Shown one piece after another: positions 26,757-35,154 of a stretch of DNA of 64,000 bases. Both the position numbers and the translations under genes were made by a program. Origin of the DNA: Bacteroidaceae bacterium HV4-6-C5C. GTDB lineage: Bacteria > Bacteroidota > Bacteroidia > Bacteroidales > Bacteroidaceae. The DNA lies in NCBI GenBank assembly GCA_007896885.1, contig VOIU01000001.1:1-64000 (forward strand), in the 5' to 3' direction. Numbering within the stretch: position 1 is the first letter of the stretch; every line of letters starts with the position of its first letter. Below the pieces are notes generated by a model. It was given only the letters and a program-made list of their open reading frames with translations. It was not told the DNA's origin and did not search any database.

Positions 26757-27977
26757 ATGAAGAAAGTATATAGTAGCATACATTGTTTTTTATTATTGAG
26801 CCTGTTAGTAGGAATCTCATCTTGCGACAATTTGGCTGAAACAGAAGAAGTCCCATTTGCGCCTTACGTCATGAGTTTGGGTATCACTGCAAGCGGAGTC
26901 ACCACCTATTATGTTGTAACTGCTGATGATTTGATGTCCGGTGAAGTCAATGCTTATGGGAAAGGCCTTGAACAAAATGGATATCGTGATTATGATCAGG
27001 CCAATCAGACTGTATTCAGCATTGGAGGTATGGGAGTCAATTCTGTTACGGGAATTACCCGTAACGCCTCCGGATATTTACAGGAAGCAGGTGACTTTGT
27101 CTTCAACTCAAAACTTAGCGCATTTACCCAAGTAGACAATTCCACAATGGTGGGATTGGAAATTCCTGATAAATCCGCTAATGGCAATAAAATAAAATTC
27201 TATGTAGTGGATATAAACAGCTTATCTATTACTAAGACAATAGAACAACCCATAGCACCTATAGCGGAGGTGGAGTGGCCCAGCATCACCGGAATGGAAT
27301 GCAGTGGAAACAAAGTCTACTTATCCTACATACAAATGAATCCTACCACTTATGCCACCGACTATGTGGACACTACCTATATAGCTGTATATTCATATCC
27401 CAGTATGAATTTGGAAAAAGTAATGAAAGATACCCGTACCGGTCCTGCAGGCTCATGGGCTGCATATAACGGAATTGTTAAGACCGAGAGCGGTGACTTA
27501 TACACGATGTCCAATACCTCTATGGCAAACGGTTTCTCCAAAGGAGGGAAAAATGCGGCCTTTATGCATATAGCAGCAGGTGGCACGACTTTCGATCAGA
27601 ACTACTTCTTTGATTTCGAAGCAAAAACAGGAGGACTAAAACCAGCCCATATCAAATATATAGGCAATGGTTTGGTATTTGCAGAAGTCAGTACACTGAA
27701 TCCTCAAACTGCATCCGACAGGTGGTCTGATAAGAATCTGAAGTGTTGTATTATCGACCTGTACAATCAAACTATAACCGACATCAGTGGAATTCCGGTT
27801 CATAACGGAAACGGAGGACGGCGTTTTACCGTTTTGGTTGATGGAGGATATGTTTACTATCCGGTATCGACTGAAAACGGTATATATATATATCGGGTCA
27901 ATCCACAAACAGCGATCGCAGAGAAAGGCGCCAAAGTTTCCGCCAGTTTTGTCGGAGGATTCTTTAAGTTGAACTAA
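26757..27977 (+). CDS. DUF4374 lipoprotein (possible XusB-like siderophore-binding protein)
   Basis: 406 residues. The lipoprotein signal LLVGISSCDNLAETEE has acidic residues after the Cys, suggesting surface exposure. Repeated hydrophobic strands separated by about 50 residues (TYYVVTADDL, KIKFYVVDINS, TYIAVYSYPSM, DLYTMSNTSM, GLVFAEVS, GYVYYPVSTENGIYIYRVN) indicate a beta-propeller. Family DUF4374 pairs with TonB receptors; XusB of B. thetaiotaomicron, which captures enterobactin-type siderophores, is to my recollection of this family. The PepSY membrane partner (XusC) expected in that system is absent here. Confidence 0.78.
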   Translation: MKKVYSSIHCFLLLSLLVGISSCDNLAETEEVPFAPYVMSLGITASGVTTYYVVTADDLMSGEVNAYGKGLEQNGYRDYDQANQTVFSIGGMGVNSVTGITRNASGYLQEAGDFVFNSKLSAFTQVDNSTMVGLEIPDKSANGNKIKFYVVDINSLSITKTIEQPIAPIAEVEWPSITGMECSGNKVYLSYIQMNPTTYATDYVDTTYIAVYSYPSMNLEKVMKDTRTGPAGSWAAYNGIVKTESGDLYTMSNTSMANGFSKGGKNAAFMHIAAGGTTFDQNYFFDFEAKTGGLKPAHIKYIGNGLVFAEVSTLNPQTASDRWSDKNLKCCIIDLYNQTITDISGIPVHNGNGGRRFTVLVDGGYVYYPVSTENGIYIYRVNPQTAIAEKGAKVSASFVGGFFKLN

Positions 27978-28102
27978 AAATGTAGTAGAATTGTAGCATA
28001 ATTAGCTTATTTAGATAGAACTATCCGGAGAACTGTTTGCCACATCAAGATTAAGGCTCCAAAAGTGAATTAGCATTCAAAATTTATGTGTACCTTACAA
28101 GC

Positions 28103-28957
28103 ATGTTAAAGCAATATAGTATCCGGGATATGCCTGTAAAATTCCCCAAACAGGTTTTATATTACGTTTGCTCACTTGAAGAAGTGGATGAATCTCGCTT
28201 AGTCTGGCCTCATAAACGGAGCTTTTACTCCATTACCTGGTTTATAGAAGGACATGGAATTAACGTGATTGATTTTACAGAATATCCAATTCTTCCAAAC
28301 AGAATATTTCTAACGTCACCGGAGCAAGTTCACAATCGAACATTTCATAGTGATGCCAAAGGTTATATACTAATGCTTGATAAGGCATTGGTAACCCAGT
28401 TAGGCATTAATTTCACATCTCCTTATATAGATATGGGCAATGACAATATTCCTTTACTGAAACTGGTTATTGAAAACATTATTAATAAGAAAAAAGATTC
28501 AGCCATTGAAATAGATCTATTATATTTTTATTCACTGATTATAGATCAGATAGATAACAAAAATGCCAAGTCAAAAGAAACAAATATTCTTTTCGGAGAG
28601 TTTAAGAAATTAATACTGTCTAATAACTATAAAATTGAATCGATGAATCAATATGCAGATACTTTACACATATCTGTTACATCCTTAAATGATATTTGCC
28701 AGATTTTCACCGGAATATCCGCAAAGCAATTTTTGCTTGACGTTAAAATAACGGAAGCAAAACGCTTACTTATATACAGTCAATTGAATATCAGCAACAT
28801 TGCATACAAACTTGGCTTTGAAGATGCATCTTATTTCGCCCGTATCTTTAAAAAGAAAACGATCTCATCTCCTTCTGCTTTTCTAAAAAAATACCGCAGA
28901 CAAACGCAAAATCTTATCAATAAAGCAGACTTAACAACTGGCAAAAAAAATATATAG
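28103..28957 (+). CDS. AraC family transcriptional regulator
   Basis: About 284 residues from ATG 28103; a GTG at 28088 would add five residues. The C-terminal AraC domain has MNQYADTLHISVTSLNDICQ and ISNIAYKLGFEDASYFARIFKKK. The N-terminal cupin part (RSFYSITWFIEGHGINVIDF, NRIFLTSPEQVH) resembles the sensing half. It follows the DUF4374 gene after 125 bases and may regulate the receptor pair; this is inferred from position only. Confidence 0.85.
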   Translation: MLKQYSIRDMPVKFPKQVLYYVCSLEEVDESRLVWPHKRSFYSITWFIEGHGINVIDFTEYPILPNRIFLTSPEQVHNRTFHSDAKGYILMLDKALVTQLGINFTSPYIDMGNDNIPLLKLVIENIINKKKDSAIEIDLLYFYSLIIDQIDNKNAKSKETNILFGEFKKLILSNNYKIESMNQYADTLHISVTSLNDICQIFTGISAKQFLLDVKITEAKRLLIYSQLNISNIAYKLGFEDASYFARIFKKKTISSPSAFLKKYRRQTQNLINKADLTTGKKNI

Positions 28958-29085
28958 TCTCTTTTATAGGTCTATCGGTAATTCTCCATCCATCGGCATT
29001 TATTATAAAGTACCTGAAATAAAGACAAAAGTCCTACCCGAAATAATCTTCAAACTCTACCTTTGATTCTCATATATTGAAAGAT

Positions 29086-29619
29086 ATGATAAAGACAGTA
29101 AGAAATATAGGATTAGTGGCCCATGACGGAATGAAAAAAGATCTCATAGAGTGGGTAAAATGGAATGCAGAATTATTAATAGGACATAAATTCTATTGTA
29201 CAGGTACAACAGGATCTTTGGTTAGTAAGGCTTTAAAGAAAGAGTATGCAGATATCAATTGGGACATAACTATCTTAAAGTCAGGTCCACTTGGTGGCGA
29301 CCAGCAAATGGGATCTTTAATTGTAGAAAATAAAATAGACTATTTATTTTTTTTCATAGATCCAATGACTATGCAACCTCATGACACTGATATTAAAGCT
29401 TTAACCAGACTAGCTAGTGTCCAGAATATTGTATTATGCTGCAATCGTTCTACAGCAGACCATGCTATCTCCAGCCCGCTATTCTCTGATCCTGATTATC
29501 ATCAGACACAGACGGATTACAGCATGTATAACAATCGGTTAAAAAGTAAATTATTACTAGAGAAAACTGCAGAAAAATCTTCCAAGAATAATTTTCATAA
29601 AGAATATCATCCAATATAA
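29086..29619 (+). CDS. mgsA: methylglyoxal synthase
   Basis: 177 residues from ATG 29086 (a TTG at 29077 would add three). The protein converts dihydroxyacetone phosphate to methylglyoxal. Family landmarks are clear: NIGLVAHDGMKKDLIEW, CTGTTGSLV (phosphate loop), LKSGPLGGDQQMGSLI with the catalytic Asp, and FFIDPMTMQPHDTDIKALTRLA. It is longer than the E. coli enzyme (about 152) at the C-terminus, with a basic Ser/Lys tail. A 41-residue lysine-rich gene follows 22 bases later. Confidence 0.93.
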   Translation: MIKTVRNIGLVAHDGMKKDLIEWVKWNAELLIGHKFYCTGTTGSLVSKALKKEYADINWDITILKSGPLGGDQQMGSLIVENKIDYLFFFIDPMTMQPHDTDIKALTRLASVQNIVLCCNRSTADHAISSPLFSDPDYHQTQTDYSMYNNRLKSKLLLEKTAEKSSKNNFHKEYHPI

Positions 29620-29641
29620 TATTAATCCTAAATAAAAAATT

Positions 29642-29767
29642 ATGAAAGGGAAAGAAAGTAAAAAAGAAAAGAAAAAAGATAAGGCTACAGATGGAAAAAT
29701 AAAAGTCTTAAGCGATTATCAACGAAGTAAACAGAGTAAGCAAGATAATAGTTTGAATGTAAAATGA
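29642..29767 (+). CDS. small lysine-rich protein (41 residues)
   Basis: An ATG frame 22 bases after mgsA encodes MKGKESKKEKKKDK followed by ATDGKIKVLSDYQ and RSKQSKQDNSLNVK. Lys makes up roughly a third of it, with no membrane segment. Such short, basic, probably disordered proteins recur in Bacteroidota genomes and may bind RNA or DNA. The frame is short enough for chance, but the acid/base pattern and SDYQRSKQSK tail look like real protein. A 13-bp inverted repeat overlaps its stop. Confidence 0.6.
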   Translation: MKGKESKKEKKKDKATDGKIKVLSDYQRSKQSKQDNSLNVK

Positions 29768-29798
29768 TAAGTACAAAATCTTTTCTACATTCAAACTA
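29749..29798. repeat. 13-bp perfect inverted repeat at the end of the small ORF
   Basis: TAGTTTGAATGTA (29749-29761) and TACATTCAAACTA (29786-29798) are perfect reverse complements around a 24-base loop. The left arm overlaps the last codons of the small gene. No T-run follows in either direction, so it is not a textbook terminator; it may protect the 3' end of the message or pause polymerase. Confidence 0.55.
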
Positions 29799-29934
29799 AG
29801 AATACGGTAATCAAGGGCTTAAAGGCATTCGTATAAAAAGCACGATGGGCTACTTGACGGGACAGCTCTTAATGTAATCAAGTTTAAACTTAGATGTCAA
29901 AAACGATTTTTATATCCAACACATACAATTGCTA

Positions 29935-30747
29935 TTAAACGTTGAATTTCTTATTGGGGATATAAAAGTCTTTTTCCGTAAGGTTACACTTCTCAGCAAT
30001 TCTTCTGCAATAAGCCAGCTTCCCGGCAATATCACTACGTGAGTCCGACCCGAATGTGAATTTAAGCCCTTGTTCTTTTGCTTTTAGTATAAACTCCTCG
30101 TGTGGCGTATGAGCCATATCATTTATTTCAATAGCCACGTGCCTTGCTTTTGCTGCCGTAATAATCTGCTGCATCCTGCTTTCAGTCCACAATTTATAAT
30201 AATCACGAGCTATGCAAACCGGCAAGAATAACGGCCAGGCAAAAATATCAATAGATTCATTGTAAAGCACATTCATGGCATAGTCCATATAACGGTTCAT
30301 AAAATCCTCCGTATCCTCAATATAAGTATCAAATTGCCAAATTTGCCAGGTCTCTCCATTTCCCTTAGGCACCATCTGAGGATCCATCAAGATATAATCA
30401 AGTTGGGATACCAGTTCCGCCGAATAGTTCTTGCGCCAGCCTAGATAGGTAGGCTGCAAACCGACGTATACAGGATACTGACGTAGCTTCTCTATAAAAC
30501 GATGTAAATCATTGTCATCTTTCAATGCCCATGGTGCAGGATGATCAACGACTCCGAATTTTACATTATACTTTTCACCCAGTTCCAATAATTTTTCTAT
30601 TGTAAAGGTATCGGTGAGATGAGCGTGTAGATCAATTAACGGAAACTTTTGACTTTCCGCATTATAAAGACTTTCAGCAAAAGACGGGAGATTTAAGAGC
30701 AGACCGGGAGCAACTACTGCGGTTTTGATGAAATTTCGTCTATCCAT
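29935..30747 (-). CDS. secreted PHP/amidohydrolase-like metal-dependent hydrolase
   Basis: 270 residues. The N-terminus MDRRNFIKTAVVAPGLL is a Tat-like signal. The mature part begins FPLIDLHAHLTDTFTIEKL, with the metal-binding HxH of PHP and amidohydrolase folds, and later has GVVDHPAP, AIEINDMAHTPH and FTFGSDSRSD, giving further His and Asp ligands in the order expected for a PHP-type TIM-like barrel. The substrate is unknown. It lies 170 bases downstream of the Fe-S/TonB operon and may be part of that system. Confidence 0.65.
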   Translation of the reverse strand: MDRRNFIKTAVVAPGLLLNLPSFAESLYNAESQKFPLIDLHAHLTDTFTIEKLLELGEKYNVKFGVVDHPAPWALKDDNDLHRFIEKLRQYPVYVGLQPTYLGWRKNYSAELVSQLDYILMDPQMVPKGNGETWQIWQFDTYIEDTEDFMNRYMDYAMNVLYNESIDIFAWPLFLPVCIARDYYKLWTESRMQQIITAAKARHVAIEINDMAHTPHEEFILKAKEQGLKFTFGSDSRSDIAGKLAYCRRIAEKCNLTEKDFYIPNKKFNV

Positions 30748-30917
30748 GTTTTTCTTAGTTAGTATTTTTATCAGAGGTTTTTATTTCATATCCGCCTGTA
30801 AAGAAAAACATTTTTCTGCAAAAAAATAACATAATCCGATTTATTCTCAAAGTTTTTAGCTCTAATATTCTGTACACTATACACTACATTCCAGAAAAGT
30901 ACAAAGAGGCATTTTCC

Positions 30918-31427
30918 TTATTTCCGCATCACATACTTTATCAATAAATAGCCACCGAAAAGTTGTAAAAGAACTCCCGGAATGCCTATGCGGATATCTT
31001 GCAAAGCAGCATCGAGATTTCCACTTATAACCCACTCTCCCAATGTTCCCAAGCACTGGTAAAAAAGAATAACTCCACTTAATATTAGAAGCGAAACTCT
31101 CTGATAACGGTGTGAAAGGAATCCGGCAGCAACCGCCAATAAAAGTGACTTTAACAAGATTGAAGGAAGCACCACCGGAGAAGGCATTCCAAACAGTATG
31201 GAATTCAGTAACGGAGAAGCTATGGCAGTCAGTAATCCGACTTTCCAGCCGTATTTATAAGCTCCTATCAAAGTGAAGAAATAGATAGGCAACCAAATCA
31301 TTCCTCCACGAGGCACAAGATGAAAAAGCTGGGGTAACACCAGATTACCCAAAACGAACAACAAAGCCAGCAAGTATGTCCGCACATCGCGATATGACAG
31401 AACATAGAATTTTACGGTATTTTCCAT
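30918..31427 (-). CDS. ECF transporter S-component-like membrane protein
   Basis: 169 residues with about five or six hydrophobic helices (YLLALLFVLGNLVLPQ, IWLPIYFFTLIGAYKYGWKVGLL, ILLKSLLLAVAAGFL, GVLLQLFGGYLLIKYV). Size and spread of helices, with GAYKYGWKVGLLTAIASPLLN in the second half of the core, resemble substrate-binding S components of energy-coupling-factor transporters. No EcfA or EcfT lies nearby, which is common because modules are shared. It follows the TonB receptor by 16 bases, so both should carry the same ligand, perhaps a cofactor. The family call is moderate. Confidence 0.55.
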   Translation of the reverse strand: MENTVKFYVLSYRDVRTYLLALLFVLGNLVLPQLFHLVPRGGMIWLPIYFFTLIGAYKYGWKVGLLTAIASPLLNSILFGMPSPVVLPSILLKSLLLAVAAGFLSHRYQRVSLLILSGVILFYQCLGTLGEWVISGNLDAALQDIRIGIPGVLLQLFGGYLLIKYVMRK

Positions 31428-31443
31428 AATTAATCTTTATTAT

Positions 31444-33759
31444 TTAGAAGTTAATATTCACGCCTCCCATAAAAGTAGCTCTCGGCATAGGATAACCGGC
31501 AATAATCTCATATCGCTGTGCCAGAATATTCTCACCACGCAGATAAAAAGATAACTGTCCGGTAACTTTATAATTGACCTGAGCATCCCAAAGCATAAAA
31601 TTTTCGGCATGCTGAGTCTTTAAATCAGTATACAATCCTCTCACATATTGAATACCTGAAGAGAGGTTCCATCTACTTTTCTGAAAAGTCACTCCGGTGT
31701 AGAACTTATGCCGGGGAGATGCTAAAACAGGATTATCCATGTGCAACCAGCTATAATTTGCAGCAAGACTCCAGACGGGGCTCAGTACATAACTAATATT
31801 CGCCTCTGCACCCCAATTTTCGATCTTCCCCGAATTTTGGTTCTGCATTCCGCTTCCTCCCTGCCGCGGAGCTACGATGATAAGATTCTTACCTTTCATA
31901 TAAAACACATTCATGCCATATAGCAGACGACCATCCGCCACCCGCTGTGAAAAAGACAACTCGTAGTTCCAAAGACTTTCCGGCTTTAAATCGGCATTTT
32001 GCGGAGGAAACATGTACATTTCACGAATGGTAGGATTCCGAAAACCCCGGCTTGCCATCGCTTTCAATTCCGCATTATCGGGAAGATGAAAAGCCAGACC
32101 AGCCTGCGGTATAAATTGGGTGCCTGTCTGCGAATGATGATCAACTCTCAAACCGGCATCAAAGGTCAGCCAGTTCACAATATCTTGGTGGAAATCGGTA
32201 TAACCGGCCACCTCATTCAACGCTTTATCAACGGATGTCACACGATGTCCGTCCGTGTATTTATTCCAGGCCTCTCCGCCAAAACGAAAGTAATCGGCCC
32301 CGACAGTCAAACGATTGCCATTAAAGAGTTCCACACTCTGGTACCAGGAGGCCCCGAACATCTTATCTCGTGAATTGAAACGATAATCGAGAGGAGTTTT
32401 TCCCGGCGCATATCCATCGTTTATCCAATGTCTTCCCCAATTATAAAAGAGACTCAACGCACCGGACGTTTTGTCATAATGATTTTCCATAGCAAAGGTA
32501 CTCATCCCTCGTGTGATGCGTTGGTCATTGTCAATATAAGGACTGCTAACGGTACCCGGATTGGAAGCATTAAAATGAGTGATATTAGCATCTCCCCACA
32601 CTTTCCAGAAATTACTGATCTCATATCCAAGTTTGGCATATCCGCCATATTGTTCAAAATTCATATCTGCACGATGACCGTCCGTCCTATTATAGGAGGC
32701 TGATACTATACTGTTGAAGCGCCCATGTTTTATCCTGTTGGTAGCTTCGGTTTGTATGGTTCCATAAGAACCGCCCCCAATGTTCAAGTTCGTCCTTACT
32801 CCATCTTCACCCATCCTGCGGGTCACAATATTAATGACTCCTCCCATTGCATTCGATCCATACAAAACGGATGCAGGGCCACGCAAAACCTCCACTCGTT
32901 CGGTCATCATCGTTTGATAAGCATCGGCAATAGGGTGCCCCATTAAACCCATATATTGAGGGTGTCCATCAATTAAGACCAATAACCCGGTGGTAGGGAG
33001 TCCTGCTTGTGCCGGGCCACCAATGCCTCGCAATGACATCTGTCCGGATGCCCCGGTGGCAACTCCATACCCCATCAATCCTCTTGATGTGGAAAAGAAA
33101 CCGGGGACTAATTCATTCAGCACGGGAAGTACGGAAGTCTGCCCGCTCATCTCCAGTTGATCACGTCCGACAACCGATATTGTCATCGGCAAATGCCGGA
33201 TATCAGTCGCACTACGTGCCCCCGTCACCACAACCTCATTCAGGTTATAAATTCGTGGTATACGAGTACTATCCGATGTTACACTTGCTTTCAGTGCGGT
33301 CGTTCCAAAAAGACAGGCCAACACCATCGCTGTAATATTTTTCCGTTTCCGCATCAGCGTAATAAAACCTCTGATTGCCGGAAAAATCTCTGCGACCGAT
33401 TTAAACTTTAAACATATACTCTCAAGGGGACAAGTCCCTGTTTTATCTCTATTCTCGATGTAAAGGACTTCCTGCCTGAAATTGACCGGAATCCCCGCAT
33501 CATGAAGTAAGGCAAGTGCAGGCGTACTGATTACATCGGAATATACCGATTTAACTTTCCCCAGTATCATCAAGGTGGCGGCAGCTTTTCCCACCACCTT
33601 ATCAGCAATCATCGAATCCTGTAAAAACTCCGGTCTCCCGGTATATAAATCATATAAATCAGCCACTCCCCTGCGGCTGAAAGTCTCTATCCCCGATTTG
33701 CTTTCAATCACACAAGAATAATCTCCTGCATATAGTAAATCAATGATATTTTCCATCAT
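31444..33759 (-). CDS. DUF1893 domain fused in frame to a TonB-dependent receptor
   Basis: One uninterrupted frame of 771 residues. Residues 1-118 are a DUF1893 domain (cytidine-deaminase-like fold): SCVIESKSGIETFSRRGVADLY, ADKVVGKAAATLMILGKVK, VISTPALALLHDAGI and NRDKTGTCPLES. Residues 136-160 then form a signal peptide (MRKRKNITAMVLACLFG). A TonB-receptor plug (NEVVVTGARS, SLRGIGGPAQAGLPTTGLLV) and beta-barrel ending in FMGGVNINF follow. An ATG at 33354 precedes the signal peptide, so the receptor may be made from an internal start. The start codon overlaps the reductase stop as ATGA. Confidence 0.8.
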   Translation of the reverse strand: MMENIIDLLYAGDYSCVIESKSGIETFSRRGVADLYDLYTGRPEFLQDSMIADKVVGKAAATLMILGKVKSVYSDVISTPALALLHDAGIPVNFRQEVLYIENRDKTGTCPLESICLKFKSVAEIFPAIRGFITLMRKRKNITAMVLACLFGTTALKASVTSDSTRIPRIYNLNEVVVTGARSATDIRHLPMTISVVGRDQLEMSGQTSVLPVLNELVPGFFSTSRGLMGYGVATGASGQMSLRGIGGPAQAGLPTTGLLVLIDGHPQYMGLMGHPIADAYQTMMTERVEVLRGPASVLYGSNAMGGVINIVTRRMGEDGVRTNLNIGGGSYGTIQTEATNRIKHGRFNSIVSASYNRTDGHRADMNFEQYGGYAKLGYEISNFWKVWGDANITHFNASNPGTVSSPYIDNDQRITRGMSTFAMENHYDKTSGALSLFYNWGRHWINDGYAPGKTPLDYRFNSRDKMFGASWYQSVELFNGNRLTVGADYFRFGGEAWNKYTDGHRVTSVDKALNEVAGYTDFHQDIVNWLTFDAGLRVDHHSQTGTQFIPQAGLAFHLPDNAELKAMASRGFRNPTIREMYMFPPQNADLKPESLWNYELSFSQRVADGRLLYGMNVFYMKGKNLIIVAPRQGGSGMQNQNSGKIENWGAEANISYVLSPVWSLAANYSWLHMDNPVLASPRHKFYTGVTFQKSRWNLSSGIQYVRGLYTDLKTQHAENFMLWDAQVNYKVTGQLSFYLRGENILAQRYEIIAGYPMPRATFMGGVNINF

Positions 33760-35129
33760 AAAGTTCCTTGTTTCAATTGTTCCACAAAGCTGTCAATTCG
33801 GTGTAACTCTTTGGGAATTTCTATACTTTGCGGGCAATGTGGTGTGCACTGATTACAACCGATGCAATGATTTGCCTGGCGCAATTTCGGTACGCTACGA
33901 TCATAGCCGACAAGAAATGCCTGTCTCTCCTTGACATAATTTTCGTCCATCTTGCTCTTTGGTAAATTGCCCTCATTGACACACTTATTATAATGCACCA
34001 ATATCCCCGGAATATCTATTCCATAAGGGCAAGGCATACAATATTTGCAGTCATTACAAGGTATCGTAGGATACTGCAACATCAACTCGGCCGTCTCATT
34101 TAGAAAGACCTTCTCCTCGGGAGTTAGCGGAACGAGCGGAGAATACGTACGGATATTATCCTGTAAGTGCTCCATATACGTCATGCCACTTAACACCGTA
34201 AGCACTTTATCAAAAGAGCCGACAAAGCGGAATGCCCACGAAGCAACACTGCCTTCAGGGTTCCGTTCTTTCAAACGGGTAAAGATATGTTCCGGTATGT
34301 TTGACAGACGACCACCCAACAAAGGCTCCATAACGACCGCCGGTATATTTCTCTTTTCCAATTCACCGTAAAGATAGTCGGCATTCACATTCATGCCCGA
34401 CGCGTGTTTCCAATCGGAATAATTTAACTGTATCTGTACAAAGTCCCAATGCACTTCATCATGCATGGCCAATGCCCGATCGAATTCTTCCTTTATCCCG
34501 TGAAATGACCAACCAAGATGACGTATACGCCCGGCCTCACGCTCTTTCAGTAAAAAGTTCAATAATCCATTATCCAGGAAACGTCCCTGAAGCCCCCGTT
34601 CACCAGTGTCACCCAGCACATGAAGTAGGTAATAATCAAAATAATCTACCTGCAAGTCTTTCATTGAGTTATGATACATATTCACTCCAAAGTTATAATC
34701 ATTACTCATGAAATTGGACATCTTTGTGGCAATGAGAAATTTCTCACGCGGATGACGCTTAAGCGCAATACCTGTGGATTTCTCAGACCACCCCTGCACA
34801 TACACCGGGGATGTATCGAAATAATTAACCCCATGTTCTATTGCATAATCCACAAGGCGATTGACTTCATTCTGATCAATCACATTTCCGTTACCATCGG
34901 GAGCCTGAAGAGTAGGCCAACGCATACAACCATAACCCAACAAGGAAACTTTATCTTTTGAAGGTGGAAAATTGCGATAACTCATTTTATCTTTTGGGAC
35001 GGGAGCTTCAACACCCGTATCCGATTCTTTCTTTGGAGAACAGCCATATAATGCCGCTGTAGTGGTCGCCGTACTAATACCGACTATTTTAAGGAAATCC
35101 CGGCGATTCATATTATTCTTTTTATCCAT
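33756..35129 (-). CDS. exported 4Fe-4S aldo/keto reductase
   Basis: About 457 residues from ATG 35129; a longer frame to 35243 would overlap the polyferredoxin gene. The N-terminus has RRDFLKIVGIST, a Tat-like signal, and LYGC, a possible lipobox. The AKR barrel has FDTSPVYVQGWSE, FLIATKMSN and YLLHVLGDTG as catalytic blocks. Two C-terminal ferredoxin-like Cys clusters follow: CNDCKYCMPCPYGIDIP and CIGCNQCTPHCP. A periplasmic, iron-sulphur-linked AKR is unusual because such enzymes normally use cytosolic NADPH; electrons may come from the neighbouring polyferredoxin protein. Confidence 0.82.
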   Translation of the reverse strand: MDKKNNMNRRDFLKIVGISTATTTAALYGCSPKKESDTGVEAPVPKDKMSYRNFPPSKDKVSLLGYGCMRWPTLQAPDGNGNVIDQNEVNRLVDYAIEHGVNYFDTSPVYVQGWSEKSTGIALKRHPREKFLIATKMSNFMSNDYNFGVNMYHNSMKDLQVDYFDYYLLHVLGDTGERGLQGRFLDNGLLNFLLKEREAGRIRHLGWSFHGIKEEFDRALAMHDEVHWDFVQIQLNYSDWKHASGMNVNADYLYGELEKRNIPAVVMEPLLGGRLSNIPEHIFTRLKERNPEGSVASWAFRFVGSFDKVLTVLSGMTYMEHLQDNIRTYSPLVPLTPEEKVFLNETAELMLQYPTIPCNDCKYCMPCPYGIDIPGILVHYNKCVNEGNLPKSKMDENYVKERQAFLVGYDRSVPKLRQANHCIGCNQCTPHCPQSIEIPKELHRIDSFVEQLKQGTL

Positions 35130-35154
35130 CATCTTTAATTTTAAAGTATAACGA

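Noticed and set aside
31999-33335. Several plus-strand frames opposite the TonB receptor (about 70-124 codons)
   Set aside because: They are antisense to a well-supported gene and have shadow composition.
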